Source: Podaxis mareebaensis (taxonomy: Eukaryota; Basidiomycota; Agaricomycetes; Agaricales; Agaricaceae). From it: DNA of 64,000 bases. A model generated the notes under the pieces. It made no database searches, was not told the DNA's origin, and was given only the letters and a program-made list of their open reading frames with translations. The stretch lies in the NCBI GenBank assembly GCA_018524725.1, contig JAEUWP010000330.1:1-64000 (forward strand), written 5' to 3'. Numbering within the stretch: position 1 is the stretch's first letter; the number at the start of each line of letters is the position of its first letter. Of the stretch, positions 43,848 through 56,982 are shown one piece after another. Made by a program: the position numbers and the translations under genes.

Positions 43848-45624
43848 TGCTTTTTGGGAATTCCTCATCTTAGCACTCGTTTTTGTGTTTTTATGCATGC
43901 ATATGCACGCTGGTTCACAATGCAGGTGTGATTGAACCTCATCACGTAACATTCCGAGATCCAATTCCAGTACATGCGACCTGTACTACTTTTGGAATCA
44001 GATAGTCAAACAACCTCCGTGTCATTGTGTATGTTCCGAGGAAACATCACTTTGGAGGGTTTCCATCAGTAGGTCAAAATATCTGGAGGGGATCTGTGCC
44101 AGAGTGAAATGCCCATGCACTCGGAGATTCTCGATCCGGGGAAACCGAAGCGACGGCAGTTTGTTGGGCTTTATCACTCTATCATAACTCCTTACATTAG
44201 AGACAGATGAGGAAGGACAGGAAGACTGGTGTAGCCAACGTGGATCAACAGTCAAGATGCGTTCCCAATCTGAACCAACACCAATCCCCGTTTCTGTGCA
44301 ATCCTTTCTGCCAGAATTTCCGGGCTCGTGTCAATGCTGACGTCGCAGGAGGTGACTAGTGCGAAGCGTGGATTTGGAAGATGGACTGTGGTTTGTCGGC
44401 AGCATCCCGAGATGCAAGATCCCGAGGCGACCGAGGTCCTTGATATGCTCTGGTTCACCGTTCACGAGGAAAACTATTTTTTTCTGTTGCCAATAGTCTG
44501 CGCCGCTGAGCTCTAGAGAGCGTGATCTTGTTGCTTGTGGAGTGCGTGTTCTAGTTCTGCTCTCTGAGAGTATTCTCCGGTACCATGGCCTTAATAAAAC
44601 TTAAATAAGGTTATGCGGGAAAGGAGAGATGTCGCGGAAAGAGCGTCAGGCACTAACTGAAGCCCCACTGGCTCAAGTCACGGGAGGCCGTCCCGGGCCA
44701 ATGTCACCAAGGTCTCCTGTGTGACGAATGGACATGGCTAACGGTCGAAATCCTCCGCGCATCTACGTCCCAGAACAGCGCCATGCATCTCGAGATGTGC
44801 AGGTCTGGCCCCAGCAAGACGGACTGAGCTTCTCAAGGATCTAACGCCACGGAAGCTTGAACAAAGTTGAGTGCCAAACCATCGGAAAGAGTATCACACA
44901 CGCAACGGGGCCGCAAACAACGGATTGCCCTCGATTAGGGGAAGGCATTGCGAAGGCTCCGAAGGGAAAGGTACTCCAAGGATGGAGCGAGAACGGCGGA
45001 TGCCTCTTTGATCATTTCGTACGAAGTGCGAAAAAAAATGGGTCCCGGGGGGAGGGTATGTCGCTTCTGTACTCGGCGACGAGCAACCCAAAGAGGATCA
45101 TCCCTCCCATCCCTATTGTGATTGTCTCGAACTTCCTCTTCACATGCATAGGGGGTCCATTCTTCGTCCTATTTCAGAGGTCGCCACCAATCGCGTATGT
45201 CAGGGGACGTATCAGAACATGGTCCAGCCAAGGGGACACGGCGAGTTTGAGAGAATATCATACGCGAAGGGCATGTTAGGGCAAGCTTCCAACAGGTGAA
45301 AGAAACATCAGGAATAGAACCTCGGTGCCAGTTGCCCGATGTCTCCGCAGTCGCTCCCAACAGGGCTGTGGTTTTCACAAGTGCTCCCAGATGGCAGTGG
45401 CCTCTGGTTGTTGGAGGATCTGTATCTTTCCTGTATCTCACATCTGATGCACCATGATGCATGAGGCTCCATCACAATCAGAAACCTCTCTTTCGTCGAA
45501 TTGCTTTACTGCGAGCCTCTTGTGACCTATGACGGTTTTGGGATTGGTCATTTCGCCGAGGTCAACATAATCAACTTCCAAGTCTTGCCGAGATCGCTGA
45601 ACATAGAAAATTGCCTGGGAGATA
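43848..45624. other. Intergenic, no gene recognised
   Basis: Several frames of 60-140 codons on both strands (longest 44857-45279) lack motifs, signal peptides or plausible splice partners. CpG content is normal. Confidence 0.45.
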
Positions 45625-45970
45625 CAGTGCTTCACCCCACCTTTGTGCTCCCCCCTGCTTGGCGCTCTCCCCCTTCCCTTTCTAATTTCAGACTCAGACC
45701 TTCCTTGTGTATTCCTGCGTATCTTACCTACAATTTCCAACCTTTTCCATATTCTAACTCGACCTGTAGCAAGAAATACAAATTCGGATCCTTGTCACGC
45801 CCGCCTGAGGATGCCGCATCGGAGTATGAATTGACCAATACAAGCATAACTTACGTTGGGTCCCCTAGTCTCACTCAGCCAGCAGACTATTGAGTTCGGC
45901 GTCTTCGGCTGACGCGACATTTGATGTGACAAGCAAAGCAGGGGGAGCGCAAAGGTGGGGTGAAGCACTG
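45625..45970. mobile_element. MITE, 346 bp, TA target duplication
   Basis: Left end CAGTGCTTCACCCCACCTTT is mirrored at the right end (AAAGGTGGGGTGAAGCACTG). The inverted repeat extends about 35 bp (through GCTCCCCC and TGCTT) with one mismatch and one indel. TA lies directly outside both ends. CAGT termini and a TA duplication are typical of Tc1/mariner-pogo type elements. No transposase inside. Confidence 0.8.
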
Positions 45971-46340
45971 TATGTTTAGTGACCGAAAGCGCGCTGGCAC
46001 ACGTCATGGAAGTAGCTATTAACTCTCTCAATGCTACCAGCTCTTACGGCATTTTCCATAAAGAAGGCGCCGAAAATACTATTGATGAGCAGAACTTACG
46101 TGGAGGTCAGCAGTGCAGGTTGTTAGGAATCAACTCCATCGCCAAGAGACGAACACCCTATGCGCTCACAATCCGTCCACGCCGCAGAGTAACGGATTGG
46201 GAAATTAGGGAAACGACGGAGAACGAATGTCAATAAATATAGGTCATAAAGGTCATAACGTACATACAGGTACTGCCCAAAAAATGCATAGGAATGAGAA
46301 CATCAAGAAAACATTATCGCACGGTGGTAAAAATACAATA
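45971..46340. other. Intergenic between MITE and ASE1 3' end
   Basis: No gene recognised; an unsupported 85-codon frame at 45979-46236. Confidence 0.5.
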
Positions 46341-48850
46341 TCAATAACCTTCGTCTTCCTCTTCTTTCACACTGCTGGTAAATCGCCCACCCCATCGAGT
46401 CCCTCCGATCCCCACGCCTTTACCCGAATCTGTCGTGTCTGCACTTGGCCGAGGCTTGAAACTTTCACGCTTTGCTCGTGATGCCTTCTTCAGCACTGAG
46501 GAGCCCGCTCCTGGCATGCTCTTGCTGGAGTTTTGGATCCTGCCGTATGCTCCAGTGGAGCTACCCTTGACGCCAGCCGACGCGCTACGCATGCCTGATG
46601 AGTAAGCCATGGTGCTGGGTGCCCTACCATAACCTAAGATATGTTGTTGTGTTCCCGGCTTGGGAACAGGCATTGCGAGGGAAGCGGTTCTGGACACGGA
46701 AGAGCCAGGGGTCTTCATCGGAATCTTGGATGGCGAAGCGGGTCTGGCCTGCATATTATTACTTCGATGATTGCTGAGAGGCGCTCGTCCAATCCCACGA
46801 CCATTTGCCGTCGAATCGTTGAGCCTTTGGCGTTTATTGGGAAGAGATTGCGAGGATGCACTCGGATTCGGTCTTACAGCGGGCGTTACAGCACCCGTCC
46901 TTGATCCTGGTGCGTAACTGTTGCTGGAGCTCACCGGCGTGGTTGCACGAGGTGGCACCGAACCCGCTCGAGGAGGTTTACGTTTATTCTCCTGATCTGC
47001 CGCAGCAACTGTCTCCATAAGCATCTGCAGGAAGCTTTCGCCATGCACTAGGAACGGTCGGCCTGTTTCCTGTTCCCATGCAGGTATCGATGTAAGGAGA
47101 TCCTGTTCCAGCTGAATGGATGTGACAATCAGTGCATTTGTTATGACACTTCTTTGCTGAAAATACTCACGCGAGGCTTCTCTTTCGAAACTCTCTTCCG
47201 CATCTTCTCCTCACGCAACAAACGACCAGGATCCCTTGGCCCACGCCCTAATAGGCGGGTCTGATCAGCAGCCGCAAGAGCAAGTTCCTTTTCCTCCTCG
47301 CAGATATCAAAGTATTTTCGGATGCTTGCTAGAAGCGGTGCCTTCAATCTACGCTCTTCCTTCAGTCTTCTGATCTCGTCTTCATGGATGGTCAGCAGTT
47401 CTTCCGTGTTTTCATCTGTTCTCATGTCAGAAATATCAGTCAAAAGTAGGTTTTGAAACCCACCATCAACGAACGGAGCGAAATCTGCTCTCTCATCATC
47501 TCCCACCATCAGATCGTCCCATAGCTTAACGATCTCCTGGCGTGCACTCTCAATGAAAGTACCCATTCGCTCTCGCTTAAGCTCCAGCATGCGCTCCAGT
47601 TCCTCTTCGTATGCTCGGACCGTATCCTCTGTACTCCCGCGGTGGTTCTCAACAAATGCATCCATATCTGCTTCTTCCACGCCTAAACGCCGCCAGAGGC
47701 CTTCCAGTTGATCATACATGGCTTGGATGTGTGCCTCTCTCCTCCTCTTGAGATCTTCGAGGGAAGCTTGTAGGCCTTTTGCCCATGAAAGTAGACCAGG
47801 TGTTGGATCGACGTTTTCCAGACCATAAGGAACACTCTGATTCTCAGGCAGGGCTTCGTCGTCCGCTTCTTCTATCCGTGCAACAAATTGTGCGAACGTT
47901 CGTTGATATTCAATTTCCGTTGATTCTGCCCGCTCGTCCCGGGACAGGCTGGTTGAGGAGGAACTGCCCCGGGATGGTGGTGTAGGTGTAGAAAGGAAAG
48001 GGTCAGAGGTCGGAGTGGTAGACTTGGATGAACGAGAAGCGGAACAGAAAGATGAACCAAGGTCGTCAAGGGTTGGTGGTAATATTCCCAGCTCCGAATA
48101 GAGCCAATCGATTTGCACAAATATACTGGAGAGTTGGGATAAGCGCTTGCCCTAGACCGTCTTCAGTTTGAGATTGGTCCATGTCAGTCATTTTACAAGA
48201 CCCACCACTTCGGCCTTTCCCCTGACAAGCTCTTTCTCCAGTTTCAGAAAACGTTCCGGTGTAGCATCCCGATGGGATTCAGGGTCGAGGACATTTTCCC
48301 CGTTAGCAACGGTTGGTTCCAGCACGTCCGGGCTGAAGAAAGTGGGTCCAAGCGTTCGTGCCAGTGAATGCAATCGGTTTGTGATCGTAGTCAATTGTTC
48401 GAGTTTCGAATGGTAGAGCTGGGACATGGATTGTGAGATACTATATAAGACGTAGGGAGTGGATAGAAGACTAACTTGTCGTAGTTTCTCTTGGTGCTCA
48501 GTCACAAGTTCGTATCGTCGTGGTAGGACAGCTTCTTTCCGGAGCTCACCAATGCTGTTGCCCGTGGATTTGACGTTTCCTCCAAGCGCCTTGGTGTACC
48601 GAACGCATTCCCTCTCCACCACATCACATCTACCCATCCATTCCTCCACCTCTTTCCGCCTCGCCTCCACCTGCTTCTCTACTCCTTTCACAAGTTCCTC
48701 CTGCAATGCCTTTAGATCATCTTCTAGTGCGCTCGACGGTAGTCCTAATTGCAAATGTAGCGTTGGCAAAAGTTGGGTTTGGGTTTGTAGATGAGTATGT
48801 AGCGAGTTGAGGAGCTCTGTGAGCGCTGATGTCGTTGCGTGCGCCGACAT
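46341..48850 (-). CDS. ASE1: Microtubule-associated protein Ase1/PRC1
   Basis: Exons (minus) 48850-48476, 48418-48206, 48151-47171, 47111-46341, all in phase, 779 residues. The protein is mostly coiled coil from residue 1 to about 560. It contains the family's signature blocks: QIDWLYSELGI, then LEDLKRRREAHIQAMYDQLE, LWRRLGVEEADMDAF, and LKAPLLASIRKYFDICEEEK followed by DPGRLLREEKMRKRVSKEKP in the spectrin-like, microtubule-binding part. The C-terminal ~230 residues are Ser/Pro/Arg-rich and basic, as in other Ase1 proteins, where they help binding and carry Cdk sites. Ase1 crosslinks antiparallel microtubules in the spindle midzone. Complete, with no odd features. Confidence 0.93.
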
Positions 48851-49076
48851 GCTTGCGGCTACAGCCTACAACGAGCAGGATATTGTTGTGGTCGATTTGA
48901 TTACAACCTGGGCCAATTGGGCGCGAGTTCAACTCAATCGCACGTGATCGCGTCGCGACGGGTCACGGGATTAACACCAAGACTCACGCATCCACAGCCG
49001 TAATCATGAATATATTACACAATACATATTGAAACAATGTTGAAAGGTATCAGGTCATCAAGGGTCGTAAATGGGC

Positions 49077-51091
49077 CTAGCAATGCTCAGTCTCCTGAGA
49101 GACATTCCTATCTACATATACCGTCGTTCTTCGTGTGTTATTCTCCAAGAACTCCCGCATCATGCTTGTTCCCCATTTCGTCCACCAATCTTCCACTTCA
49201 TCGTTTGTATCATAGAGCCACATGCTAAGCGTATCATTCCAAAGGAGTAAAAGATCATCCTCATTCATTTGATCCGGGAGACCTTCTGCGGCTGACCTAG
49301 CCAAAAATTCGTCGAAACGATCCCGCATAGGTCCCTGAGGCATGACCATCGAATCCCGTAACGACAAATCCACCTTGACTCCGTGAGCGATTCGCGGACC
49401 TCTGATTTCATCGTATGCCATGAGGAATCGTGGAACATAAAGGCGAGACTGGATACGTGAAAATAAGTACCCCAAGGCTTCGGCGTCTTCCAATCCGAGG
49501 GCCGCATTGTGTTGCAAACCGGGCTGGAGGTTCATTTGTAAACCAAAGTTTCGACTACATTCCGTATTCCTTTGCTACTCACCGCCATTCCATGGGCTGC
49601 GTCGCCCACCACGACGACCCTACCGTTTTCACAGACCAGGTCATCAAGAATTGGTTGTTCCACATGAATATTCGTGAATGCTCTAACGCCCTTGAGCAGT
49701 GTCACCAACTTGAGGGCTCTAGTTCCATAAGCAAAGTGATTAGTGACCGCATACTTTGGAAGAAAACAGGACAACAAATTACCTCCCAGAGAATTTCCCG
49801 TGGTCGATGAAGGTGAAATCTTCCAGCTTGAGAGTGTCATACCATCCAAAAATCTTCACCGTAGGGTCCAGTTCAACGTCATCGGGTATTTTGTACGAAA
49901 GCGTCACGATATAAGTCTTTGCACCTTTCTATTATACGGACAACATCGTCAATTCCCTGTTCTTCACAACCTCGCAGCTGCGCAATACTCACCGCAGCTT
50001 GTCCTTGTAATTGAACACCATCGCCTCCCCAAATAATCCACTACCCGAAGGATCAGCGGACTACTTCAAATGCCGAGTGATAGTACATACGCTTGTTTCG
50101 TTCACCAATGTAGCGAGATCCCGATCCTTGAGAAGTTCATCACAAGGCAGTGTGCAACAAATGGTTGCGATTCGATTCACACTAGTTTCAGGCCTTCTGC
50201 CGCTGACCACGGAACGCGCGACACCATTAATACCGTCGGCGCCGACGATGAAATCAGAAACAATCCTGTCTCCGTTCTGCAGGATAACGGTTGACTCCGA
50301 GGAGTCGATGTCGATCACCTTCGAATTCGGCTTGAGGGTTGCGCCAGAATCCGTCGCAAGTTCGTACAGCCAATCCCATAGATCAGAATCCTAGCCGTGG
50401 TTGTCAATATGGATAGCATATACAATTTGAGGATTTGTAGCAGTACCTTCAAGAAGGTGTAGTCGGCAATATTCTGGTTCAAAAAGGCTTCGTGCTGGAG
50501 CATTTCATTGAGGAGTAATTCCCCAATCAAATTATCATGTTCGGCTTATAAATTCAGCCGGCGTCAGTTGCAACATAACGCTGAAACACTGATGAGTCCC
50601 TCACAATGGTTGTAACTGTACTTCATGAACTTTAAACTGTATTTGTCGAGCAGCGTCTTCAGGCCCCAGCGATTGAGGCATAGTGTACCGTTGGGGGGAA
50701 GCCTATCAAGTTCTACGTCGACTAAACCCCGGAGCTTGAAAGAAGCGGAACTTACTTGGCTGCCCCGCATCGCTGGGAAGCGATACATGATTTTAATATC
50801 TCCGCCACTGAAGTAAATAAGCGTCACAAGACCCACCCTATTCTTTCCATCTGTAGCCTCAAGCACAGTGACCCTATGCCCCGCATTCGCCAAAGTAAAA
50901 GCTGCGGCAAGCCCTGTGTGTGAAATAAGTAACCGATTATCAATTCATTATCGCAGCCCCATCCCCACCGCCTCGACCCATTCCGTAGGCCGAACCTCAA
51001 ACGTACCCGCAATGCTTCCACCAATTATTGTCACATTCAAAATCTCATTGTGCGGTTTGCTTTTCCCATCCTCTATATGGCGCCCGGGCAT
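49077..51091 (-). CDS. FAD-dependent monooxygenase (salicylate hydroxylase-like)
   Basis: Several exons on the minus strand. The start MPGRHIEDGKSKPHNEI precedes the dinucleotide-binding strand VTIIGGSIAG|LAAAFTLANAGHRVTVLEA, joined across intron 1. Later blocks are LPPNGTLCLNRWGLKTLLDK, DFIVGADGING (the DG motif for FAD and NAD(P)H), GRVVVVGDAAHGM (the GD motif) and NAALGLEDAEALGYLFSRIQ. These are the marks of class A flavin monooxygenases that hydroxylate aromatic compounds using NAD(P)H and O2. The exact substrate cannot be told. It ends at 49077 close to ASE1 and is 0.8 kb from the MFS transporter, both on the minus strand, so joint uptake and oxidation of an organic acid is possible. Exon limits in the middle (49.85-50.6 kb) are uncertain. 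Confidence 0.85.
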
Positions 51092-51912
51092 TTTAGTGGG
51101 TAAATAGAAGAGAGCGGGAGGGGAGGAATTAGGGTGATGATGGGAGGTAGGGAAGAATCGAAGGTCGCGGTAACGGAAATACCTTCGACGAGGGTATCTG
51201 GCTGTTTATATATGCATCCCATGATAGTGGAATTTTGGAAACAAAGCCCATCATTGATTATTACAGGGGAAAGAGGCTGGGAAGCAAGATGTCAGAGACA
51301 CGTGAAGGATTGTTACAATCAGATTACTTATAAAAAGCGCTTGTAGGCCTATGTCCGCCCATCAACCGCAACCGCCGAGCCATAGGGAAATGATGTTCTT
51401 CAATTTTAATTCGCTCCAAGCTCACAAGCCACGCCTTTCAAGCGAGGCAAAATCTGATGCTGATCATGACAAAGCAACTCGCATGTCATTGAACGCCGGG
51501 TTTCTTCCATCCTCGAGAAAAGATTAGGTTAGACCACACAGGTGAGGGGAGAGACCAAGGTCAGGCTTTCGTCCCCAGGTAAAATTGAGTGTGTAATTTA
51601 CAGAAAGTCTAAACCCTACATGGACGTCGTTATGCGCTCATCCCGCAGGTCACATTAAAGGCAACATCATTCAAACCATCGGGAGAAACGTCCAAGGCGT
51701 TCAATAACTCCATCCAACCTAGTCCGAGCGATAAGGTCCTGAACCAGCCGTTCGACGACGTTCTATGCTGTAATTCCAACGAAGCAAATGGGCGTTTTGA
51801 CCTAATCAGACAATGCTTTGATAGATCGTCCATAAATGCATAACGGCCGATAGTTATAAGCCAAAACCTCGCCCGAGAACCTTCCCCCACGACACGTCTA
51901 CTCGTGAGCCAT
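51092..51912. other. Intergenic, no gene recognised
   Basis: Promoter side of the monooxygenase and 3' side of the transporter. No supported frame. Confidence 0.5.
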
Positions 51913-53961
51913 TTAAACACGCGTAGACTCTTTTCGTCTCCTGAGAAGTTTCCATGAAAGGATGTAACACCCTGAGCCTCCGAGTAGAAATACCTGTCAT
52001 GTAAAAGTTAGGGGCACGTCGAAAGGGAAAATGACATGATTTCATACCCCAGCTAGAATAATGGGCCGGTGCCAAAGCAAGCGAGGCGGCGACAATAGCG
52101 CACCAGCAATAGGATTCCCAGTTAATAGTGGAAATGATAACGTGAAAGATAATATTGCTATGCGCAACCTGAGAGCATCTCTCTTCAATAATTACTTGGA
52201 AACGGACATTAATCAGACGTACGGAAGGTCAGACGCATCACTGTGTGTGACGAAACTGCTGACTCCCGGTGTCGCAAGAGAGATCGCTGGAGAAGACGAT
52301 TCAGCACGCAAACTATGGCGAGCACATAAACGGTCCTTACTTCCACCTGAGAAAAATCCATAAAAAATACCGAATGCAGCGATCCCGCCAACTGTCGTCG
52401 CACCGAACATGACAAACACAAGAACCCCTGTGAAGAAGGACAGTACAATTATAGCTAGATGCATCAAGTCAGAACATGAGCGTGGGTGTATTTTATACAC
52501 TGCCATGGAAAACACACTATTGAGCGGGCCATACTTATCCGCAATCAGGTTTGGAAGTACACGCCCGGCTATCGAGCTCCCGTTCATGATGGTTATCTGC
52601 TAATGGCTCAGACACATTCTAGACTTCGTTCATGAAATTCCCACCGAATATTTTGTAAAGGTGGAGTTGATGTGATGCAAGGAAGCCCAGAGCTGGAGAT
52701 AGAAGACTGGATAGACCTGGTCAGCTGCCATCAAAGTGATTGTGAGAACGCGCACATGGAACAAAGACCCCCCAGAAAACCTGCGTAACGACGGTTTCTA
52801 AGATGGTCGAATATCAAGGATTAGATCGACTTACGAGGAATGTCCCAGCCATGTAGACGATATAAGAGCCATCTGTGAGGATTTCCTTCACTATGAGAGA
52901 GTTTTTGCCTTTGTTCTTGTTAGGTGGAAGTCGCGTCCGCATGATCAAATTGGCAATAACGAGGAGCACCAAATCCATAAAACCAACAGCTCTTCGGTCG
53001 ACTGTGAGAACGTGCGCCCGCAGACTCTTGCTGAGACGTACCGAATGCCCCATCCGAACCCGGCGTTCCCAAAGAAAAGATTGTTGAGCATGATTGGATA
53101 TATACAGCCTCCTAAACTGGACCCTGGGGAGAACAATTACGCGGAGTGGGTGGCAGCAGCTGATGAAACACGGACCAGCAATAATAATGCCCATCGCTAA
53201 GGACCTTCTCTTGCGGAAATAGTGGGCACAAACAGACAAACTGGGAACAAATATCAAGCCCATTCCTATCCCAGCGCCAACGCCCTGTGCGAGGAAAAAT
53301 TGATAGTAGTGAGGAGGCTGCGCTAACGACAACATGAACATTCTGCGCCAAATATCAATCGCACACGAGGCAGGCAAAGACAGCTTTAAGAAAACTCACG
53401 AGAACAAGTAGAGGAACGACCCAGATATTAACACATGATGAAAATATCCGAGATCGAATAATTTCCCTGCAGGAAGACCGAAAGCGAAAAGGCAAAAAAC
53501 TTGAACTGAGCCGATCCAACTGATCTCCGAAGGTGTGTGTTCGTTGAGTGCAATACGCTAGGGATGGGGCTCAGCGTATGCTTTTGGATTTTTGCACGAC
53601 AGTTTGCGCAAACTCACTGTGTAGTAATCTTGATATACGCCGAAGGACTGGACGACACCGAATGTGCAAAAAGTCACGATACAACTTAAAAACAAGGTCA
53701 AAGAGGCCTGGTGCTGGACCACTGCAACACCACTTACCCTCCTATCACTGTGAGCCACGCTCTTGCTCCACCCTCAGGAAAACTTGGCGCCGAAGTTGCC
53801 AATTGAGGTGCGGTCCCTAGAGGTTGCTCAGGGTGGCTATATTTCTCTTCGTCATGGATGATCTGACGGTTCTGCGACGTAGAACGGGACTCGTCGCTGA
53901 GGAGAGAGCCTGTGGTCATGGTTGTAGAAGAGTGGAAGGGTTCATTAATCTGGGATGACAT
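51913..53961 (-). CDS. MFS transporter, monocarboxylate (MCT/Mch) type
   Basis: Multi-exon gene on the minus strand. A hydrophilic N-terminus (about 65 residues, Ser/Thr-rich) leads into FPEGGARAWLTVIGG and the first helices (LFLSCIVTFCTFGVVQSFGV, then QDYY), the usual opening of fungal monocarboxylate-permease-like proteins. Later exons give GAGIGMGLIFVPSLSVCAHY then FRKRRSLAMGI (loop 4-5), SSLGGCIYPIMLNNLF, GRVLPNLIADKYGPLN and GNPIAGALL, ending in LLRRRKESTRV and stop. Family members move carboxylates or related solutes across the plasma membrane; the substrate is unknown. I could not place helix 10 cleanly (52210-52340), so a frame lesion there cannot be excluded. Confidence 0.8.
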
Positions 53962-55142
53962 GCATACTATGACTCGCGGGAAACGTTCGTGTGGTGCTGC
54001 TGTTCGCCGGCAAGGTGGCAGATAAAAACAGACATGGATTATTTATATTGGCGGGAAATCCGTCGACAGGCTTCCTACGCACTGTGGAAGATCATCAGTG
54101 AACCCACTGAGACCTAGGTCACTATTAGGCATTTATGATCAGATAGATCGGGTGTTAAGCGGAGACCTATCCACAGTTGGCGCGATGGGTGTTCACACAC
54201 GCGTAAGGAGCCGGGTGCTTCTTTTGGCGAGAAAGTTTCTGCGGAATCAGTCCCCGCGGGCCGCGCCATAAGATGAAGCTGAGGTAAATTATTAGCGAAA
54301 GTATGGTGAATGGTCAGTTGACGAAGATGATTTAGGGTGATATTCTTATCCAGCACAGTGCTGACTTTTGTGAAGATTAGTATTTGTCCCGTAATAAGCC
54401 CGGTGCTTGCATGTGGATAAGATGGAGGACATCGGTAGGAGCGAAAGCCTTGTGGCGGGGTGGTTGCTTGCCGGTGGGAGAAAGCCTGTGAGGCATCTGG
54501 AATCAATCTCCCCGTTGTGGCGCCGCCTCGTGGTAACAGATTACGTCAGTCTCAGACGCGTTGCTCTCTATCCTTCTCTATCTCACCTTGGACGCACCGG
54601 ATTGGACGGACGAGATCTAATTTACGACGAATAGCTGCGAATAGACGCTGAGTGTGGGTACCACTTTTCTGGTCTCGACGGGTTACCGACGTATCAGTTG
54701 CCGAAATATCCGGCTCAGTTTGTCCGTTCGATCAGCGTGGTCACCTTCAAATTTGTTGGTGGAAAAGGACATTCTCACTTCACGTCAGAATAAGCATGAG
54801 TAAGCGATCTTTCTCAGCTTCTGCCTTGGGCCTCTTGACTTGGTAACTTTAGGTCAAGGGTACATACAGTTGCTCACATGTTCCTGTTTCCCAGATCCAT
54901 CGCAAATAGTCGATATCTCCATTAGTGGTGACTACTTATGGCACCAGGAGGTATTAGCTTGTTCCGACATCACTATGATGTCTAACGTTCGCACCTTGAA
55001 CGCGTTCACTTTCTTGATTCAAAATGGTTCGTGCTTCATTGGAGTCTGGAAGCAATACCCTTCCGGAATCGGTCGATCCAAGATATGATAAAAGGCTGCC
55101 TTGAGGCACTGTTCAAGCGAATCTCGAGTCTCTTTCAGCACC
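53962..55142. other. Intergenic, divergent promoters, no gene recognised
   Basis: Separates the MFS gene (minus) from the acyl-CoA oxidase-like gene (plus). Frames up to 130 codons (54114-54506 minus) have no motif. A pyrimidine-rich stretch precedes the ATG at 55143. Confidence 0.5.
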
Positions 55143-56982
55143 ATGACGCACCAGCTTCACGCCCACCCACTCTTCCAAGTCCGCTCTGAGTTGCTTTCCC
55201 CCGACGAAAGCATAGCTCTTTCATATAAACGCGCACGTCTGTTGTTCAAGGCGCATGGCGAGTCTCTACCCCGTCTCTAATCTTTTTCATTTTCATTGAC
55301 GCGGTCGTAGGTCTCACCATTCAAGATATACAGTTCTGCAGCCCCCGTTTCTGGGCTATGTTGCGGGACCCACTTTGTGCAATGGACATTGCCATGTTCA
55401 CCATCCTCGTGTGCCAGGTTAGCTTGACCATCGGGACACTTTCTCGGCATTTGAGAAGTCGACCTGATCTCAAACCCCTCGTGGACCGCCTCATGCGCTT
55501 CGAGACTGTGGGTATCTACCTACTCACGGAGCGCGGCCATGGCTTGGATGCTTTCAATGTAGAGACAACGGCAATAAAGACCCCACATGGTTTTATTCTC
55601 AATACTCCAAGAGAAGAGGCGGCCAAGTTCGTGACATGCTTCTCATATTGACATGACACTTATTTCTTTCCAGGTTTATGCCGGGTTCTTCACCGAGCTT
55701 TGGCATCCCGAAGATTGCCCTTACTATGGCGCGGCTGATCATCAACAACGAAGACCGTGGCACACGATTCTTCATTGTTCCTCTTTGCAACGAGCGCGAG
55801 ATGTATCAAGGAGTCGAGTCTATTACACTACCTCGTCGCAGTGGCACACAGCCGTTCGATTGGTCCATCACTCGATTTAACAACGTCCACCTTCCTCCCA
55901 CCGCACTCGTAGGATCAGACTTGAATGATTTCTCGAGACCTCCGAATCCTCTCCAAGCCTGGTGGGATGAAATCTGGCGGATTCCGATTGGCACTCTTGT
56001 TGTCGCCGCTCCATGGATATCCGCGTTAAAGGCCGCAGCCTACATCGGCGGACGGTATTCAATACATCGGTGTATCTTGGGCAAAAACAACAAACCCACT
56101 CCGATCATTTCGTTCCGGACTCAGCAGTGGCCCATTCTGCATGCCACTGCTGCGGCGATGGTGTTGGATATTTGGTATCCTGCCGCCATTGAAGCTACTA
56201 TGGATAGATCAGTACATCACAACATCAGACACGCGTTCGCTGTCATCGCCAAAACCACGATCTGTCGCCACTTCCAGAGATGTATTCCAGAAGTTTCCGA
56301 ACGTTGCGGAGCGCAGGGTACCTTTGAACACAACTACATGGCGAAGATTGAGGTAAGCTCCCCCTCGCTTCGCATTTGTTGAATGGAAGTCTGAACGCAA
56401 CCACAGAACGACGGCAAGGGCGCTATTATTGCAGAGGGAGATGTCCTGACCCTCTGTATTCGTTTGTTCTCGGAATTACTGCTCGGACGTTATGAAGTTC
56501 CCCTCCCCCCGCCGGAGGAGTCGCTCCTGGCTCGCCATGCGTCGGCACTTCTCGAGGAGAATATTTCCCTCTTCACTTCCCTCAAGTGCGATCATCGCAG
56601 TGATTCGTTCAACAATCTTCTACTCCCACAATCGCAACCCGTCGTCGAAGCCATGGGTCACGCCCTTGCTTACTCTGCTGCATTGAAAGCAGGGCTACCT
56701 CAATATGTCCTTGATGTCTATGAGAGCGCGATTATCCGCCAGGATCCAGCGTGGTACTCCGAGTGTGCTGGGGTTAACCGACTCACACAGAGACTCCGAG
56801 AAGATGCGGCAGTTTCGTCCATGCTCCCTCACCTACCCACGCTCCTCTCGAAGCTGAATATTGCGCAATATGTAAATGCTCCGATTGTCTCCGATACTCA
56901 GTGGAAATCTTATGTTGCCCAACTTCCGGTGCACTCTGGTAACGCAGTTCCCATTCCTGAACAATTCCACGCCATGTTGTAA
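55143..56982 (+). CDS. Acyl-CoA oxidase/dehydrogenase-like protein
   Basis: Exons 55143-55257, 55311-55626, 55674-56352, 56407-56982, all in phase, 561 residues. The early part (AHGLTIQDIQFCSPRFWAML) matches the acyl-CoA oxidase N-terminal helical region. YLLTERGHGLDAFNVETTAI is the FAD/substrate region block with a typical Thr-Glu. MARLIINNEDRGTRFFIVPL and FNNVHLPPTALVGSDL follow, then the helical C-terminal domain. Canonical peroxisomal oxidases have about 650-700 residues, so this is a shorter form common in basidiomycetes. I see no C-terminal SKL or other PTS1 (it ends HAML). Intron 1 appears to start with GC (ATG|GCGAGT); this join restores AHGLTIQDI. Role in fatty-acid breakdown is inferred. 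Confidence 0.85.

Noticed and set aside
44857..45279. A 140-codon frame on the plus strand
   Set aside because: No motif, no splice partners, mixed composition; length is possible by chance in this GC range.
54114..54506. A 130-codon minus-strand frame between the MFS and acyl-CoA oxidase-like genes
   Set aside because: No recognisable domain or signal peptide; lies in a promoter-rich divergent spacer.
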